Assembly (NCBI GenBank): GCA_964540535.1
Contig: CAZIMO010000003.1
Location: 62,001-126,000, forward strand
DNA: 64,000 nucleotides
Direction of reading: 5' to 3'
From: Fimenecus sp964540535
GTDB lineage: Bacteria; Bacillota; Clostridia; Oscillospirales; Acutalibacteraceae
A program made the translations under genes and the position numbers. Position 1 is the first letter of the stretch; every line of letters starts with the position of its first letter. Below are positions 38,558-46,976 of this stretch, piece after piece. The notes beneath the pieces are model-generated. The model was not told the origin of the DNA, ran no database searches, and worked only from the letters and a program-made list of their open reading frames with translations.

Positions 38558-39268
38558 TTAAATATCCTTTTTATATTCGTATATTTCTTTCACGGCATTA
38601 AAGCCGAGTTTTTTATAAAACTCAATATTGTGTTCTTTTGAAATTAGATACACATTTTCTTTAATTGAACAGTTTAGAAGTTTTTTAACTAAAGCCTTAC
38701 CATAGCCTTTTCTGCGGTATTCTTCTTTCGTGAAAACATCGGTGATAACTGCCGAATTTTCTCCGAACGAGATAAAGCCGCCGCTTATATTTTCGCCGTT
38801 TTCTTCAACCAAAGCGCCCTCGCAAGCGCCCTTTAAGTTAAAAAACATCTTAACTGATATTAGGTCTGAATTTTCAGTAAAGTTAGAGCCGTCAATGGTC
38901 TTGATTTCGGCATATTTTTTGTAATCAACACCCTTTTCTCCCTTAATAAAATCAAGCTTTTTATATAATAGATATTTTTTATCTATCTTTTTAAACTTAA
39001 AGGAGCAGGGTGAAGTAAATTTCTCGCTTATAATAAAATTCAGCTCATCAAAATCGGAATTTTCATCCGCAAAAAGCAAGCATTGCCCCTTTTCGCCTGT
39101 TGCGGCAACGGCACAAACAGAGTTATTTTCATCTGTTTGCACCCAAACAATGCCCTCTTGAAGCTTTTCGTTGAGATAAAGATTTGTGTATCCGAGAAAA
39201 ATTGCAGAATTAGCTTCGCCCAAATAGTTAAAAATTGTCTTGTCAAGAAATTCGACAGTTTTAACCAT
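38558..39268 (-). CDS. GNAT-family N-acetyltransferase
   Basis: The protein has 236 residues from MVKTVEFLDKTIFN. The acetyl-CoA site is VFTKEEYRRKGYGKALVKKL near residue 180, followed by FYKKLGFNAVKEIYEY. The amino half is divergent. Its ATG overlaps the stop of the M42 peptidase by several bases (AATGGTTAA), with AGAGGA upstream. Substrate unknown. Confidence 0.85.
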   Translation of the reverse strand: MVKTVEFLDKTIFNYLGEANSAIFLGYTNLYLNEKLQEGIVWVQTDENNSVCAVAATGEKGQCLLFADENSDFDELNFIISEKFTSPCSFKFKKIDKKYLLYKKLDFIKGEKGVDYKKYAEIKTIDGSNFTENSDLISVKMFFNLKGACEGALVEENGENISGGFISFGENSAVITDVFTKEEYRRKGYGKALVKKLLNCSIKENVYLISKEHNIEFYKKLGFNAVKEIYEYKKDI

Positions 39269-40286
39269 TCGCAAAGTCCTCTAAAAGTGCGGCTACGAGC
39301 TTTTCAACGCTCTCAATATCCTTTGAATTACAAACCGATGCCGAGGAATGTATATACCGACAGGGCAAAGAAACCGCAATAGTTTTAATTCCGCCTGCCG
39401 CTTTGTGAATTGAAGCCGCGTCATTTCCGCCTGCAACAACCGTTTTAGTCTGACAGGGAATATTATTCTGCTTTGCAATTTCAAAAGTTCTTTTGAACAG
39501 ATCCTTATTATAAATCGTGCCTCTGTCCATAAAAGTGACTACTGCGCCGTCGCCTGCCTTGCAAACCTTTTTACGGTCCGGTGTATCGGGAATATCCGAA
39601 GCTGTTGTGCTTTCAACAACAATTGCATAATCGGGCTTTACCGTGTATGAACTTACAGCCGCACCGCGCGAACCGATTTCTTCCTGCACAGTGAAAACTG
39701 CTGTGTAGTTAATTTTTGACTTTTCCTGTAACATCTCAATCAAAACCGCACAGCCGACCCTGTCATCAAGTGCCTTTGACTTTATAAATCCGTCGCCGAA
39801 CTCTATAAAATCCGACTTAAAATAGCCGAAATCGCCGAGAGAAATATGCTTTTCTGCTTCTTCTTTGCTTTCAAAGCCAAAATCAAGAGCCACATCTGTA
39901 ATCGCGGGAATTTTTTTAGCCTCATCACCGTCACATTGATGAATTGCTTTACCTCCTGCAACACCTACGCGGCCGTTAATCGTTATTTTCTTACTAAACA
40001 GTGCAGAATTATCTATTCCGCCCACAGAGTTTACATAAACATAGCCTTCATCATCAATATAGGTTACAATAAATCCGACTTCATCCATATGCGCAAAAAG
40101 CGCAACCTTGTTTTCAGGCTCTGTTTCGCCCTTTTTCTCAACAATGAGATTGCCGAGGGCGTCAACGTTATATGCGCAGTCCTCGGGGAGCATATTTATA
40201 ATAGTATTGCGAACCGCGCTCTCATCACCGGAAGTGCCGTTCAGCAAACAAAGCTTTTCAAGTAAATTCATATTCATATCGCTCAC
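39261..40286 (-). CDS. M42-family aminopeptidase, copy A
   Basis: The protein has 341 residues. Dinuclear metal ligands are seen in order: LFAHMDEVGFIV, KSKALDDRVGCAVL, VQEEIGSRGAAVSS (Glu pair with the general base), VVESTTASDIPDTP and SLPCRYIHSSASVC. M42 enzymes are large cytosolic self-compartmentalising peptidases. The gene overlaps the second M42 gene by four bases; neighbouring M42 genes often form hetero-dodecamers with different specificities. Confidence 0.93.
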   Translation of the reverse strand: MSDMNMNLLEKLCLLNGTSGDESAVRNTIINMLPEDCAYNVDALGNLIVEKKGETEPENKVALFAHMDEVGFIVTYIDDEGYVYVNSVGGIDNSALFSKKITINGRVGVAGGKAIHQCDGDEAKKIPAITDVALDFGFESKEEAEKHISLGDFGYFKSDFIEFGDGFIKSKALDDRVGCAVLIEMLQEKSKINYTAVFTVQEEIGSRGAAVSSYTVKPDYAIVVESTTASDIPDTPDRKKVCKAGDGAVVTFMDRGTIYNKDLFKRTFEIAKQNNIPCQTKTVVAGGNDAASIHKAAGGIKTIAVSLPCRYIHSSASVCNSKDIESVEKLVAALLEDFANG

Positions 40287-41272
40287 ACCCTTTCAACAAA
40301 TCGTGCAACAAGCTTTGCGCAGCTTTCAATATCACGAATATCAACAGTTTCAACGGGAGTGTGCATATTTCTTTCGGGCAATGACACAAGAGCCGTGGGT
40401 ATTCCGCTTTTTGAAACGGTTATACGGTCGGCATTAGTACCTGTTCTGCCGTTCATAATCTCTTTTTGATAAGGAATTGCATATTCCTTGGCAAGTGAAA
40501 CCAATAATTCTGAATATTCACGGCAAAGCACAGGCGAATAGCCAATCATTGCACCGCCGTTCATTTTTCCGCAGTCACGGGGATTTGCGTCGGGAGTTGC
40601 GGCAAAGCTCACGTCAACCGCTAATGCCAAATCAGCGTCAATATTGAATGAAGCGCAAGCCGCACCTGTTCCGCCTGTTTCTTCTTGCGCAGAGCAGACA
40701 AGGGTAATTTTTTTATCTGTATTCACATATTCAAGCGCCTTTAACAAAACTGCAATTCCGCCTCGGTCATCAATATATGCGGCGGTTACGCGGTTTTCTC
40801 CCATTTTCTCAAAAGAATTTTTAAAGCTTGCTTTGTCGCCGACAGTGATAAGCTTTTCGGCTTCTTCCTTGCTCATTCCTATATCTGCAATGCAAGTGCC
40901 GTCTTCTGAAACACGGCTTTCACCGTTTGAAAGATGGGGCGGAACAGTGCATACCACAGCGTAAATATCCTTTTCGCCGTGAATTATAAGCTCCATTCCC
41001 TCAACGGTACGCATATCAATTCCTCCGACTTTTGAAAGGCGGACAAAACCGTCGGTAATCTCGGTCACAGTAAATCCGATTGTATCAAGATGAGCGTCAA
41101 GAAGAATATGCTTTCCGCTTCCCTCGCGCTCAACAATTATACTGCCCGAAGTATCTGTTGATACCTTTCCGTACCGTGAAAAAAGCCCCTTTAATGCTTC
41201 AAAGGAGCTTGTTTCTTCCCCTGCAACACCGGCAGGAGAAGTCAGTTTTTCTAAAAGTTCAATTGTATCCAT
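40283..41272 (-). CDS. M42-family aminopeptidase, copy B
   Basis: The protein has 329 residues from MDTIELLEKLTSPAG. It is homologous to the neighbour: LLDAHLDTIGFTVTE, AAYIDDRGGIAVLLK, SAQEETGGTGAACAS, VDVSFAATPDANPRD and LPERNMHTPVETVD. All five metal/base motifs are intact, so it should be active. The change of Asp/Ser positions between copies suggests distinct substrate preference. The start is set by AAGGTTGAT before the ATG. Follows galK after 41 bases. Confidence 0.92.
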   Translation of the reverse strand: MDTIELLEKLTSPAGVAGEETSSFEALKGLFSRYGKVSTDTSGSIIVEREGSGKHILLDAHLDTIGFTVTEITDGFVRLSKVGGIDMRTVEGMELIIHGEKDIYAVVCTVPPHLSNGESRVSEDGTCIADIGMSKEEAEKLITVGDKASFKNSFEKMGENRVTAAYIDDRGGIAVLLKALEYVNTDKKITLVCSAQEETGGTGAACASFNIDADLALAVDVSFAATPDANPRDCGKMNGGAMIGYSPVLCREYSELLVSLAKEYAIPYQKEIMNGRTGTNADRITVSKSGIPTALVSLPERNMHTPVETVDIRDIESCAKLVARFVERV

Positions 41273-41313
41273 TTTTATCAACCTTCAGTAAAGGGCATCG
41301 CCCAAAAATTTAT

Positions 41314-42594
41314 TTATACTTCTGCTCCGCCGACAGGTCTTATGATAAGCACATAGCAAGAACCTTCGCCGAATACACATTCCATAGCGTTCTTATAGTC
41401 CTCAAGAATTTCGTTGGGAACAAATGCCTGAATTGTGCCTGCAAAGCCGCCGCCGTGCACTCGCCATGCGCCCCTGCCCTTGAGTATGCTCTCGCTGAGC
41501 GCAAGCGCCAATGACACGGGTTGTTCCAAAGGCTTTTTGGTTGAGAAAACATTTTGATTGTATTTATATGAAGAATCTCCGCTTTCAAGTATGTATGACT
41601 TAAATTCGTCAAAGTTACCCTTTTTAAGTGCGTCGACCTCTTTAAGAACTCTGCCGTTGTCAGCAAAGAAGTGAATTGCGCGAAGCACTGCACGGTCACC
41701 GATCTTTTCGCGGATTGCAGGAATGTTCTTTTTGAAATCCTCTTCATCAACCTCGCGGAGAACATTTTTGCCGAAAAATCCTGCAACAGCTTCCATTTCA
41801 CTGCGGATTGCCGCATAATCATCGGTCAAATCAGAATGGCTTCCCTTTGTATCAACAATACAGAGCGAATGACCCGATGCTGCAAAGTCAAATTTTACTT
41901 CATTTACAACAGGCTCTGCGGGATTGTTAAAGTCGATCGTAACAAATCCGCCCACCGAACAAGCCATTTGATCCATAAGTCCGCAGGGCTTATCAAAATA
42001 AACATTTTCAGCATACTGCGCAATTTTTGCAATTGTTATTGCATCAACCTTGCCGTCATTATAAAGATAGTTGAGCATTGTGCCTACAAGCACTTCATAA
42101 GCCGCTGAAGAAGAAAGTCCCGAACCCGAAAGTACGCTTGACATCGTGCAAGCGTCAAATCCGCCTATTTCATAGCCGAACTTTTTAAAGCCTGCGCACA
42201 TTCCGCGAACAAGAGCAGGCGAATGACCCTTTTCATCCTCTTTAATTTCAAGGTCTGTTATGTCGCAAACATCCATATTGTAACCGCGTGATTTTACACG
42301 TACAACATTTTCGTCATTTTTAGAAGCAACAGCAATTGCGTCAAGGTTAATACTTGCGGCAAGAACTCTGCCGTGATTGTGGTCGGTATGATTACCGCCT
42401 ACCTCTGTTCTGCCGGGAGCAGAAAATAAGCGAACCTCTCTATCTTCTCCGAAAAGCCGGGCAAAATCTTCTGCAAGACTCACATATCTCTCGTGCTGAT
42501 CGGCAACTGCCTCGTCAGTAACATAAATTCTTTTGAACCGCGCGTCATAATCGCCGTTCATTACAGCGTTTTTAAGTTTCTGAATTCTTGACAT
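41314..42594 (-). CDS. galK: galactokinase
   Basis: The protein has 426 residues. Signature 1 is FSAPGRTEVGGNHTDHNHGR; the GHMP ATP loop is SSVLSGSGLSSSAAYEVLVG; motif 3 is RVHGGGFAGTIQAFVP. It phosphorylates galactose at C1. Length is slightly above the usual 390. The Leloir partners galT/galE are not here; a phosphohexomutase is downstream in the same operon. Its start lies 23 bases inside the TVP38 gene. Confidence 0.95.
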   Translation of the reverse strand: MSRIQKLKNAVMNGDYDARFKRIYVTDEAVADQHERYVSLAEDFARLFGEDREVRLFSAPGRTEVGGNHTDHNHGRVLAASINLDAIAVASKNDENVVRVKSRGYNMDVCDITDLEIKEDEKGHSPALVRGMCAGFKKFGYEIGGFDACTMSSVLSGSGLSSSAAYEVLVGTMLNYLYNDGKVDAITIAKIAQYAENVYFDKPCGLMDQMACSVGGFVTIDFNNPAEPVVNEVKFDFAASGHSLCIVDTKGSHSDLTDDYAAIRSEMEAVAGFFGKNVLREVDEEDFKKNIPAIREKIGDRAVLRAIHFFADNGRVLKEVDALKKGNFDEFKSYILESGDSSYKYNQNVFSTKKPLEQPVSLALALSESILKGRGAWRVHGGGFAGTIQAFVPNEILEDYKNAMECVFGEGSCYVLIIRPVGGAEV

Positions 42595-43312
42595 CTTTAT
42601 TTTCTCCTTTTTTCTTTTCCAAAGTAATATTTACAATCAAGGTTACAATACCCGATAAAATCAGCAAGAAAATAACAGGACCCATAAACTGCCAGGTAAA
42701 TGGCTGTGCTATATTACCGCCCATTACGGTATAACTTAAAATTTTCGGTAAAAATCCGATAACCGACGCAATCATAAACTTATGAAGAGGAAAATCCATA
42801 CCGCCGTAAACTTGGCTTACCGTGTTTATGGGAATTCCGGGGATAATACGAAGCGCCACTAAAATTCCGAACTTTGTTTTGCCGTGATGCGAAATCATTT
42901 TCTGAATATTGTCATACTTTTTCAGACTTTTCAGCGCCATACCGCCATCAGTGGATTTACCCACCCAATAGGTTATTAAAAGCACCACGCAATAGCCCAA
43001 AACATTTATAACTATTGCTTCACCCGGGCGAAACATAACGCCCGTCATCATAAAAATAAACGGAAACGGCAAGGGGGTAAATGCTCTTAAAACATAAATC
43101 GCCGTAATTGCAAGCGCCAACAGCCAACGGTTGTCAAGCGACTGAATTAACTCCTGCATTCTGTCAAGGGCATGCAAAAATTCCGCCCAACCGCCTTCAG
43201 CAATCTGCGTACTCATAATAAGTGTGATTATTGCAATTATAACAGCCGCCGCAAACAGACCAATAGAGGTAAAATTCAAAGCGACTTTTCTCGTAAGATT
43301 GCGTTTTTCCAT
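42572..43312 (-). CDS. TVP38/TMEM64-family membrane protein
   Basis: The protein has 246 residues from MEKRNLTRKVALNF, with six helices. VTT/SNARE-associated signature: FGILVALRIIPGIPINTVSQ, VYGGMDFPLHKFMIASVIGF and the re-entrant pattern before GKSTDGG. The family is related to lipid scramblases such as DedA. An ATG two codons upstream overlaps GGTGA, so 43312 is preferred. First gene of a seven-gene operon. Confidence 0.9.
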   Translation of the reverse strand: MEKRNLTRKVALNFTSIGLFAAAVIIAIITLIMSTQIAEGGWAEFLHALDRMQELIQSLDNRWLLALAITAIYVLRAFTPLPFPFIFMMTGVMFRPGEAIVINVLGYCVVLLITYWVGKSTDGGMALKSLKKYDNIQKMISHHGKTKFGILVALRIIPGIPINTVSQVYGGMDFPLHKFMIASVIGFLPKILSYTVMGGNIAQPFTWQFMGPVIFLLILSGIVTLIVNITLEKKKGENKDVKNSET

Positions 43313-43347
43313 TAACATTCACCAATCAATTATTATCTGACTTACTA

Positions 43348-43376
43348 ATTTTATAATAAATGTGTTAAAAGGTCAA
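43348..43376 (-). promoter_or_regulatory. promoter of the TVP38-galK-M42-GNAT-YnbB-PGM operon
   Basis: TTGACC-17-TAAAAT on the minus strand, 36 bases before the first start codon. No other promoter is needed for the seven packed genes. Confidence 0.65.
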
Positions 43377-43451
43377 TATTTTTGTTGTTTTATTATCTTA
43401 AAATATGCTATATTATATATAGTATATTAAATAAGTATGCAGGTGATTGTT

Positions 43452-44411
43452 GTGAAAATTGTCATTCTTGATTCCTATGCCTTAAATCCCGGGGATTTAT
43501 CTTGGGATTGGCTCACCGCTTTAGGCGAATGCGAAATATATGACCGTACTCCTGCCGAAAAAATTTTTGAAAGATGCGACGGTGCAGATATTATTTTAAC
43601 AAACAAAACTCCGCTGAACCGCGAAATACTTCAAAAACTCTACAATCTTAAATATATTGCCCTGCTTTCAACAGGATATAACATTGTTGACTGTGAATGC
43701 GCCAAAGAATTGGGCATTCCCGTTTCTAATATTCCTGCATATTCAACAAATGCGGTGGCACAGCTTACTTTTTCGCTTATCCTTGAAATTACGAATGCAG
43801 TCGGACTGCACAGCAAAAGCGTTAAAAGCGGCGAATGGAGCGCATGCCCGGATTTTTGCTATTGGAAAACTCCGCTTACTGAACTTTGCGGAAAAACCAT
43901 AGGCATTGTGGGCTTTGGGCAAATAGGTCAAGCGGTCGCAGACATTGCCGAAGCTTTTAAAATGAATGTCATTGCCGTTTCGGGTCACGAAACCAACCAA
44001 TCCCACCGCAAAAATTTCCGTTGGGTTGATACGGACACACTGATTTGCACAAGCGATATTATTTCGCTTCATTGTCCGCTGACCGAAAAAACAACGGGAC
44101 TTGTAAACGAAGAATTTCTGAATAAATGTAAAGACGGCGCAATAATCATCAACACCTCAAGAGGTCCTGTTGTTGACGATAAGGCCCTTGCAAACGCACT
44201 TAACAGCGGAAAATTAGGCGGTGCCGGACTTGATGTGCTTACCGCTGAACCGCCCTCGGCAGAAAATCCTCTGCTTACAGCAAAGAACTGCTTCATCACA
44301 CCCCATATAGCATGGGCGGCTTTTGAAACCCGTGAAAGACTTATGAACATTCTGCGCGAAAATGTATTAGCCTACCTCAACGGCGTTCCGCAGAATGTTG
44401 TGAATAAGTAA
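43452..44411 (+). CDS. D-2-hydroxyacid dehydrogenase
   Basis: The protein has 319 residues from a GTG start (AGGTGAT six bases before), giving MKIVILDSYALNPGDLSWDW. NAD-binding GKTIGIVGFGQIGQAVADIA, catalytic Arg in NTSRGPVVDDKALANAL, Glu in DVLTAEPPSAENPL and His in FITPHIAWAAFE. The sequence style is closest to glycerate/hydroxypyruvate dehydrogenases. Monocistronic; followed by the modular repeat locus B. Confidence 0.92.
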   Translation: MKIVILDSYALNPGDLSWDWLTALGECEIYDRTPAEKIFERCDGADIILTNKTPLNREILQKLYNLKYIALLSTGYNIVDCECAKELGIPVSNIPAYSTNAVAQLTFSLILEITNAVGLHSKSVKSGEWSACPDFCYWKTPLTELCGKTIGIVGFGQIGQAVADIAEAFKMNVIAVSGHETNQSHRKNFRWVDTDTLICTSDIISLHCPLTEKTTGLVNEEFLNKCKDGAIIINTSRGPVVDDKALANALNSGKLGGAGLDVLTAEPPSAENPLLTAKNCFITPHIAWAAFETRERLMNILRENVLAYLNGVPQNVVNK

Positions 44412-44452
44412 ATGAATTCAGCGTTCAACGCACCAAACAGCCTCTTCATTAG

Positions 44453-44543
44453 CGTGATGTCCTTAACGGACAATCACGCAACGAAATAAATCCACATAGT
44501 GGATTTATTTCATTTCACATTCGGGTTTACCCGAATATTTCAC
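44453..44543. repeat. modular mini-hairpin array, locus B
   Basis: Three consecutive hairpins: CGTGAT-GTCC-(TTAAC)-GGAC-A-ATCACG (44453-44478); a perfect 13-bp stem GAAATAAATCCAC-ATA-GTGGATTTATTTC (44483-44511); then ATTTCAC, ATTCGGG-TTTA-CCCGAAT and ATTTCAC (44512-44543). The ATTTCAC spacers match arrays A and C while most stems differ. Confidence 0.65.
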
Positions 44544-44551
44544 TAAAATGC

Positions 44552-44597
44552 AAAAAATCACCGTAGACTCAAATTAAGAGTCTACGGTGATTTTTTT
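44552..44597. terminator. bidirectional terminator after the dehydrogenase and XRE genes
   Basis: AAAAAATCACCGTAGACTC pairs perfectly with GAGTCTACGGTGATTTTTT; it serves both convergent genes. Confidence 0.9.
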
Positions 44598-44665
44598 GCA
44601 AGCAGTAAAGAGAAGTTTTTCTCTGCCGGTTTGTTGCAAGTTTGGTTTTATATACTATATTATAT

Positions 44666-44974
44666 TTACTTATTTAAGCCTTTAGCGAGAGTAATAAGGA
44701 TGTCAAGCTGTTCGTCGCTTAAACCCTTAACGGCGTCAACCAGTTCCTGCACTTTAATCGGATTTTTTGTGTCTGAAGCAAAAAATTCCGCAGGTGTGAT
44801 ATTCAAATACTCACAGATATAAAACAATCCCTGCATTGACGGATATGCAACACCCGTTTCAATATTATTTATATAACTTGCACTTTGTCCTATAGACAAA
44901 CTCATATCACGGGCAGAGACTCCTTTTTCCATTCTCAACTGTGATAACCTTAAACTAAATTCCGCGTGTTCCAT
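44666..44974 (-). CDS. XRE-family helix-turn-helix regulator
   Basis: The protein has 102 residues. The HTH is FSLRLSQLRMEKGVSARDMS, LSIGQSASYINNIETGVAYPSMQ (about 6-60, split here), followed by a helix and KVQELVDAVKGLSDEQLDIL, a common dimerisation end. GGTGA is upstream of the ATG. It is divergent from the 45321 gene. Three direct repeats ATCCAAT in the shared upstream region are probably its operators. Confidence 0.9.
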   Translation of the reverse strand: MEHAEFSLRLSQLRMEKGVSARDMSLSIGQSASYINNIETGVAYPSMQGLFYICEYLNITPAEFFASDTKNPIKVQELVDAVKGLSDEQLDILITLAKGLNK

Positions 44975-44990
44975 ATCTTCACCGCCCTTT

Positions 44991-45060
44991 ATCCAATTGT
45001 ACTATTCATATACATTTATTTTATCCAATATTTTCATTATTTTATATTGACATATCCAAT
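44991..45060. promoter_or_regulatory. triple direct-repeat operator (ATCCAAT x3)
   Basis: TATCCAAT occurs at 44990-44997, 45022-45029 and 45053-45060. The spacings of 32 and 31 bp are about three helical turns. The third copy lies in the spacer of the consensus promoter for the rightward gene; the first is next to the XRE start. This layout is expected for cooperative repression by the XRE protein. Confidence 0.55.
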
Positions 45061-45075
45061 TTAATCATATATAAT
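45047..45075 (+). promoter_or_regulatory. consensus promoter of the 45321 gene
   Basis: TTGACA-17-TATAAT. The predicted start near 45082 gives a leader of about 240 nt that contains a terminator-like hairpin. Confidence 0.8.
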
Positions 45076-45234
45076 GTAATTAAGTTATAATTGTATCAGA
45101 TAATTTTGTAAAATCCTCTTTGAGCTCTCAGAGAAGTAATATATAATTTTCGACCGATTGTTCTTGTTGCTTGTATTAGCGGCAATTGAGCACTTGAAGG
45201 CGTTTTAATATGATGAACAGAGCCAAGGATTTTT

Positions 45235-45275
45235 TCGTCGGGAGCGGCAACGTTCCCGACGAATTTTGCTTTTTA
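45235..45275 (+). terminator. terminator-like hairpin in the leader of the 45321 gene
   Basis: TTCGTCGGGA pairs with TCCCGACGAA and is followed by TTTTGCTTTTTAAT. Flanking AAGGATTTT (45227) and AAAATCCTT (about 45290) could pair in an alternative fold. This suggests attenuation, but no known riboswitch class fits. Confidence 0.45.
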
Positions 45276-45320
45276 ATATTTTTTGTCACAAAATCCTTTT
45301 TTACGAAAAGAGGTTCAGCA

Positions 45321-46019
45321 ATGATTTCCTTATCACCGAAAGAGTTATATCAATTCTTAAAAAGCAAAGGAATAGATCGCTTATATTATGCAAACACAGT
45401 AAAAAATTCTTGCTCAATGCTTACCTGCGGCGAGCTTATGTCTAATCACCAATTGAATTACAGAAATTTTCCCATGACAGACCCAATCAATCCGAGCTTG
45501 GAAAAGGAATTTTGTATGTGGAACAAAATTTCCTTTTATACCTGCGACCTGCACGGATATTTTTCACGCCAAAACAGAATCGGTCCGGTGTGCTTTGCAA
45601 TTGATATTGACTTTTTGCTTGAGCTTCACGAAAAAGATCTCTATATTTCTAAAAGAAATCCTATGTACCGTAAAAAAGGTATGCGGAGAAAACAAATATG
45701 TTATTCTTCGGTTAATGAATTCGCAGAAACCTTTAACAGCCTTATATCTGATAAAATTGCTCATAAAAATATAATTTTAGTCCGCGATAAAAACTCTGCC
45801 GTGGATTTGCGTAAATATCTTGTTGAAATAACCCTCGATCAGTCTGCTCACCGCTATATGCTTTTTACAAAAGCGCAAAATGCATTGAAGTCCGCGCTTA
45901 AGGGCTCGGGCATATCGCAAATTCCGCTGAAAATACGCGAGTGTAAAAAGGCTTGCTTTTGCCAAGCAAATTACGACGTAATGACAGCTGACCAAATTGA
46001 AAGATTATTTCTGCCTTAA
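45321..46019 (+). CDS. uncharacterised protein, possible ADP-ribosyltransferase-like fold
   Basis: The protein has 232 residues from MISLSPKELYQFLKSKGI; AAGAGG is seven bases before this ATG and the longer frame would run through the leader hairpin. Recognisable blocks: LYYANTVKNSCSMLTCGELM, KISFYTCDLHGYFSRQN, IGPVCFAIDIDFLLEL and KNIILVRD. The blocks LYxANTV, a middle WxxI and GPVxFAxD remind me of DarT-like ART proteins, but I cannot confirm catalytic residues. It is divergent from an XRE gene with triple operators, an arrangement seen for toxins or defence effectors. Function remains unknown. Confidence 0.6.
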   Translation: MISLSPKELYQFLKSKGIDRLYYANTVKNSCSMLTCGELMSNHQLNYRNFPMTDPINPSLEKEFCMWNKISFYTCDLHGYFSRQNRIGPVCFAIDIDFLLELHEKDLYISKRNPMYRKKGMRRKQICYSSVNEFAETFNSLISDKIAHKNIILVRDKNSAVDLRKYLVEITLDQSAHRYMLFTKAQNALKSALKGSGISQIPLKIRECKKACFCQANYDVMTADQIERLFLP

Positions 46020-46122
46020 AAATATTGTTACATTAAACAGCCAAAGATTTTTTCGCACTGCGTTCTTTAGAATAACTTAAATTTTAAAATTAGTTTTTAC
46101 TTGAACTTTTTAAAATTTACTG

Positions 46123-46151
46123 TTGACAGTTGAACTTTGTTAATGTATAAT
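46123..46151 (+). promoter_or_regulatory. consensus promoter of rpsU
   Basis: TTGACA-17-TATAAT, about 37 bases before the rpsU start codon. Confidence 0.85.
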
Positions 46152-46187
46152 ACAAAATGTATCCCAGTGTAAAGGGAGGGATTTTTA

Positions 46188-46364
46188 ATGAGTCAGGTAA
46201 AAGTTAAAGAAAATGAGTCCTTGGAAAGTGCTCTCAGAAGATTTAAAAGACAGACTTCTCGTGACGGCGTAATTCAGGAAGTACGCAAGAGAGAGCATTA
46301 TGAAAAGCCTTCTGTTAAGAGAAAAAAGAAGTCTGAGGCTGCCCGTAAGCGTAAGTTTAAATAA
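46188..46364 (+). CDS. rpsU: 30S ribosomal protein S21
   Basis: The protein has 58 residues, very basic: MSQVKVKENESLESALRRFK at the start and a Lys/Arg-rich tail ending AARKRKFK. This is the classic S21 pattern. S21 helps mRNA base-pair with the anti-Shine-Dalgarno. AAAGGGAGG precedes the ATG. Strong own promoter and terminator. Confidence 0.96.
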   Translation: MSQVKVKENESLESALRRFKRQTSRDGVIQEVRKREHYEKPSVKRKKKSEAARKRKFK

Positions 46365-46400
46365 GTTTTAAGCTTGGCTTTTTTGGCGTATGAAAAAGAA

Positions 46401-46434
46401 AGTGGGCATTCCCAAGGATGCCCGCTATTTTTTT
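46401..46434 (+). terminator. terminator of rpsU
   Basis: AGTGGGCATTCC pairs with GGATGCCCGCT around CAA, followed by seven T residues. It ends 20 bases before the YqeG start. Confidence 0.85.
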
Positions 46435-46454
46435 AATTCAATTAGGAGTTTTGT

Positions 46455-46976
46455 ATGAATTTTGCTATGCCGAGATATCGCTTTAAAAGCGTTCTTGATA
46501 TAACAGTCAGCGATTTACATAAAATGGGGGCAAAAGCGGTTGCCCTTGATATTGATAACACAATCTGCAATGACGGCAAAGACAACTGCATTGAAGGTAT
46601 TGAAGAATGGCTTAAAAATGTGCAGGATGCAGGCATTAAGGTTATGATAATCTCAAATGCCGTGGGCAAGCGACCTCGCAGAATTGCAAAAAGATTAGGT
46701 CTTTCCGTTCTTTCTTTTGCGCGCAAGCCCATTGCACGCAAGCTCATAAAAGGCGCAAAGCTTATGGGAGTTAAAACAGAAGAAATGGCTATGGTCGGCG
46801 ATCAGCTTTTTGCTGATATTAAAGCGGCGAATCGCTGCGGCGCAATTCCCGTTCTTGTTGACCCTTTAAAGGGTGAAACCCGATTTGAAACTTATTATGC
46901 GAAACGGCGCCGTAAAGAAAAACCCATAATTGCAGAATTTGAAAAATTACACAGGTACGGTGTTTATGATGAATAA
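46455..46976 (+). CDS. YqeG-family HAD IIIA phosphatase
   Basis: The protein has 173 residues. HAD motif I VALDIDNTICNDG, motif II MIISNAVGKRPRRIAKRLG, motif III/IV KPIARKLIKGAKLMGV and MVGDQLFADIKAANRCG. The conserved RxK start MNFAMPRYRFKSVLDI fits YqeG. The substrate is probably a phosphorylated lipid or nucleotide intermediate in this group; not settled. AGGAG before the ATG. The PepP gene starts within its last codons. Confidence 0.92.
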   Translation: MNFAMPRYRFKSVLDITVSDLHKMGAKAVALDIDNTICNDGKDNCIEGIEEWLKNVQDAGIKVMIISNAVGKRPRRIAKRLGLSVLSFARKPIARKLIKGAKLMGVKTEEMAMVGDQLFADIKAANRCGAIPVLVDPLKGETRFETYYAKRRRKEKPIIAEFEKLHRYGVYDE

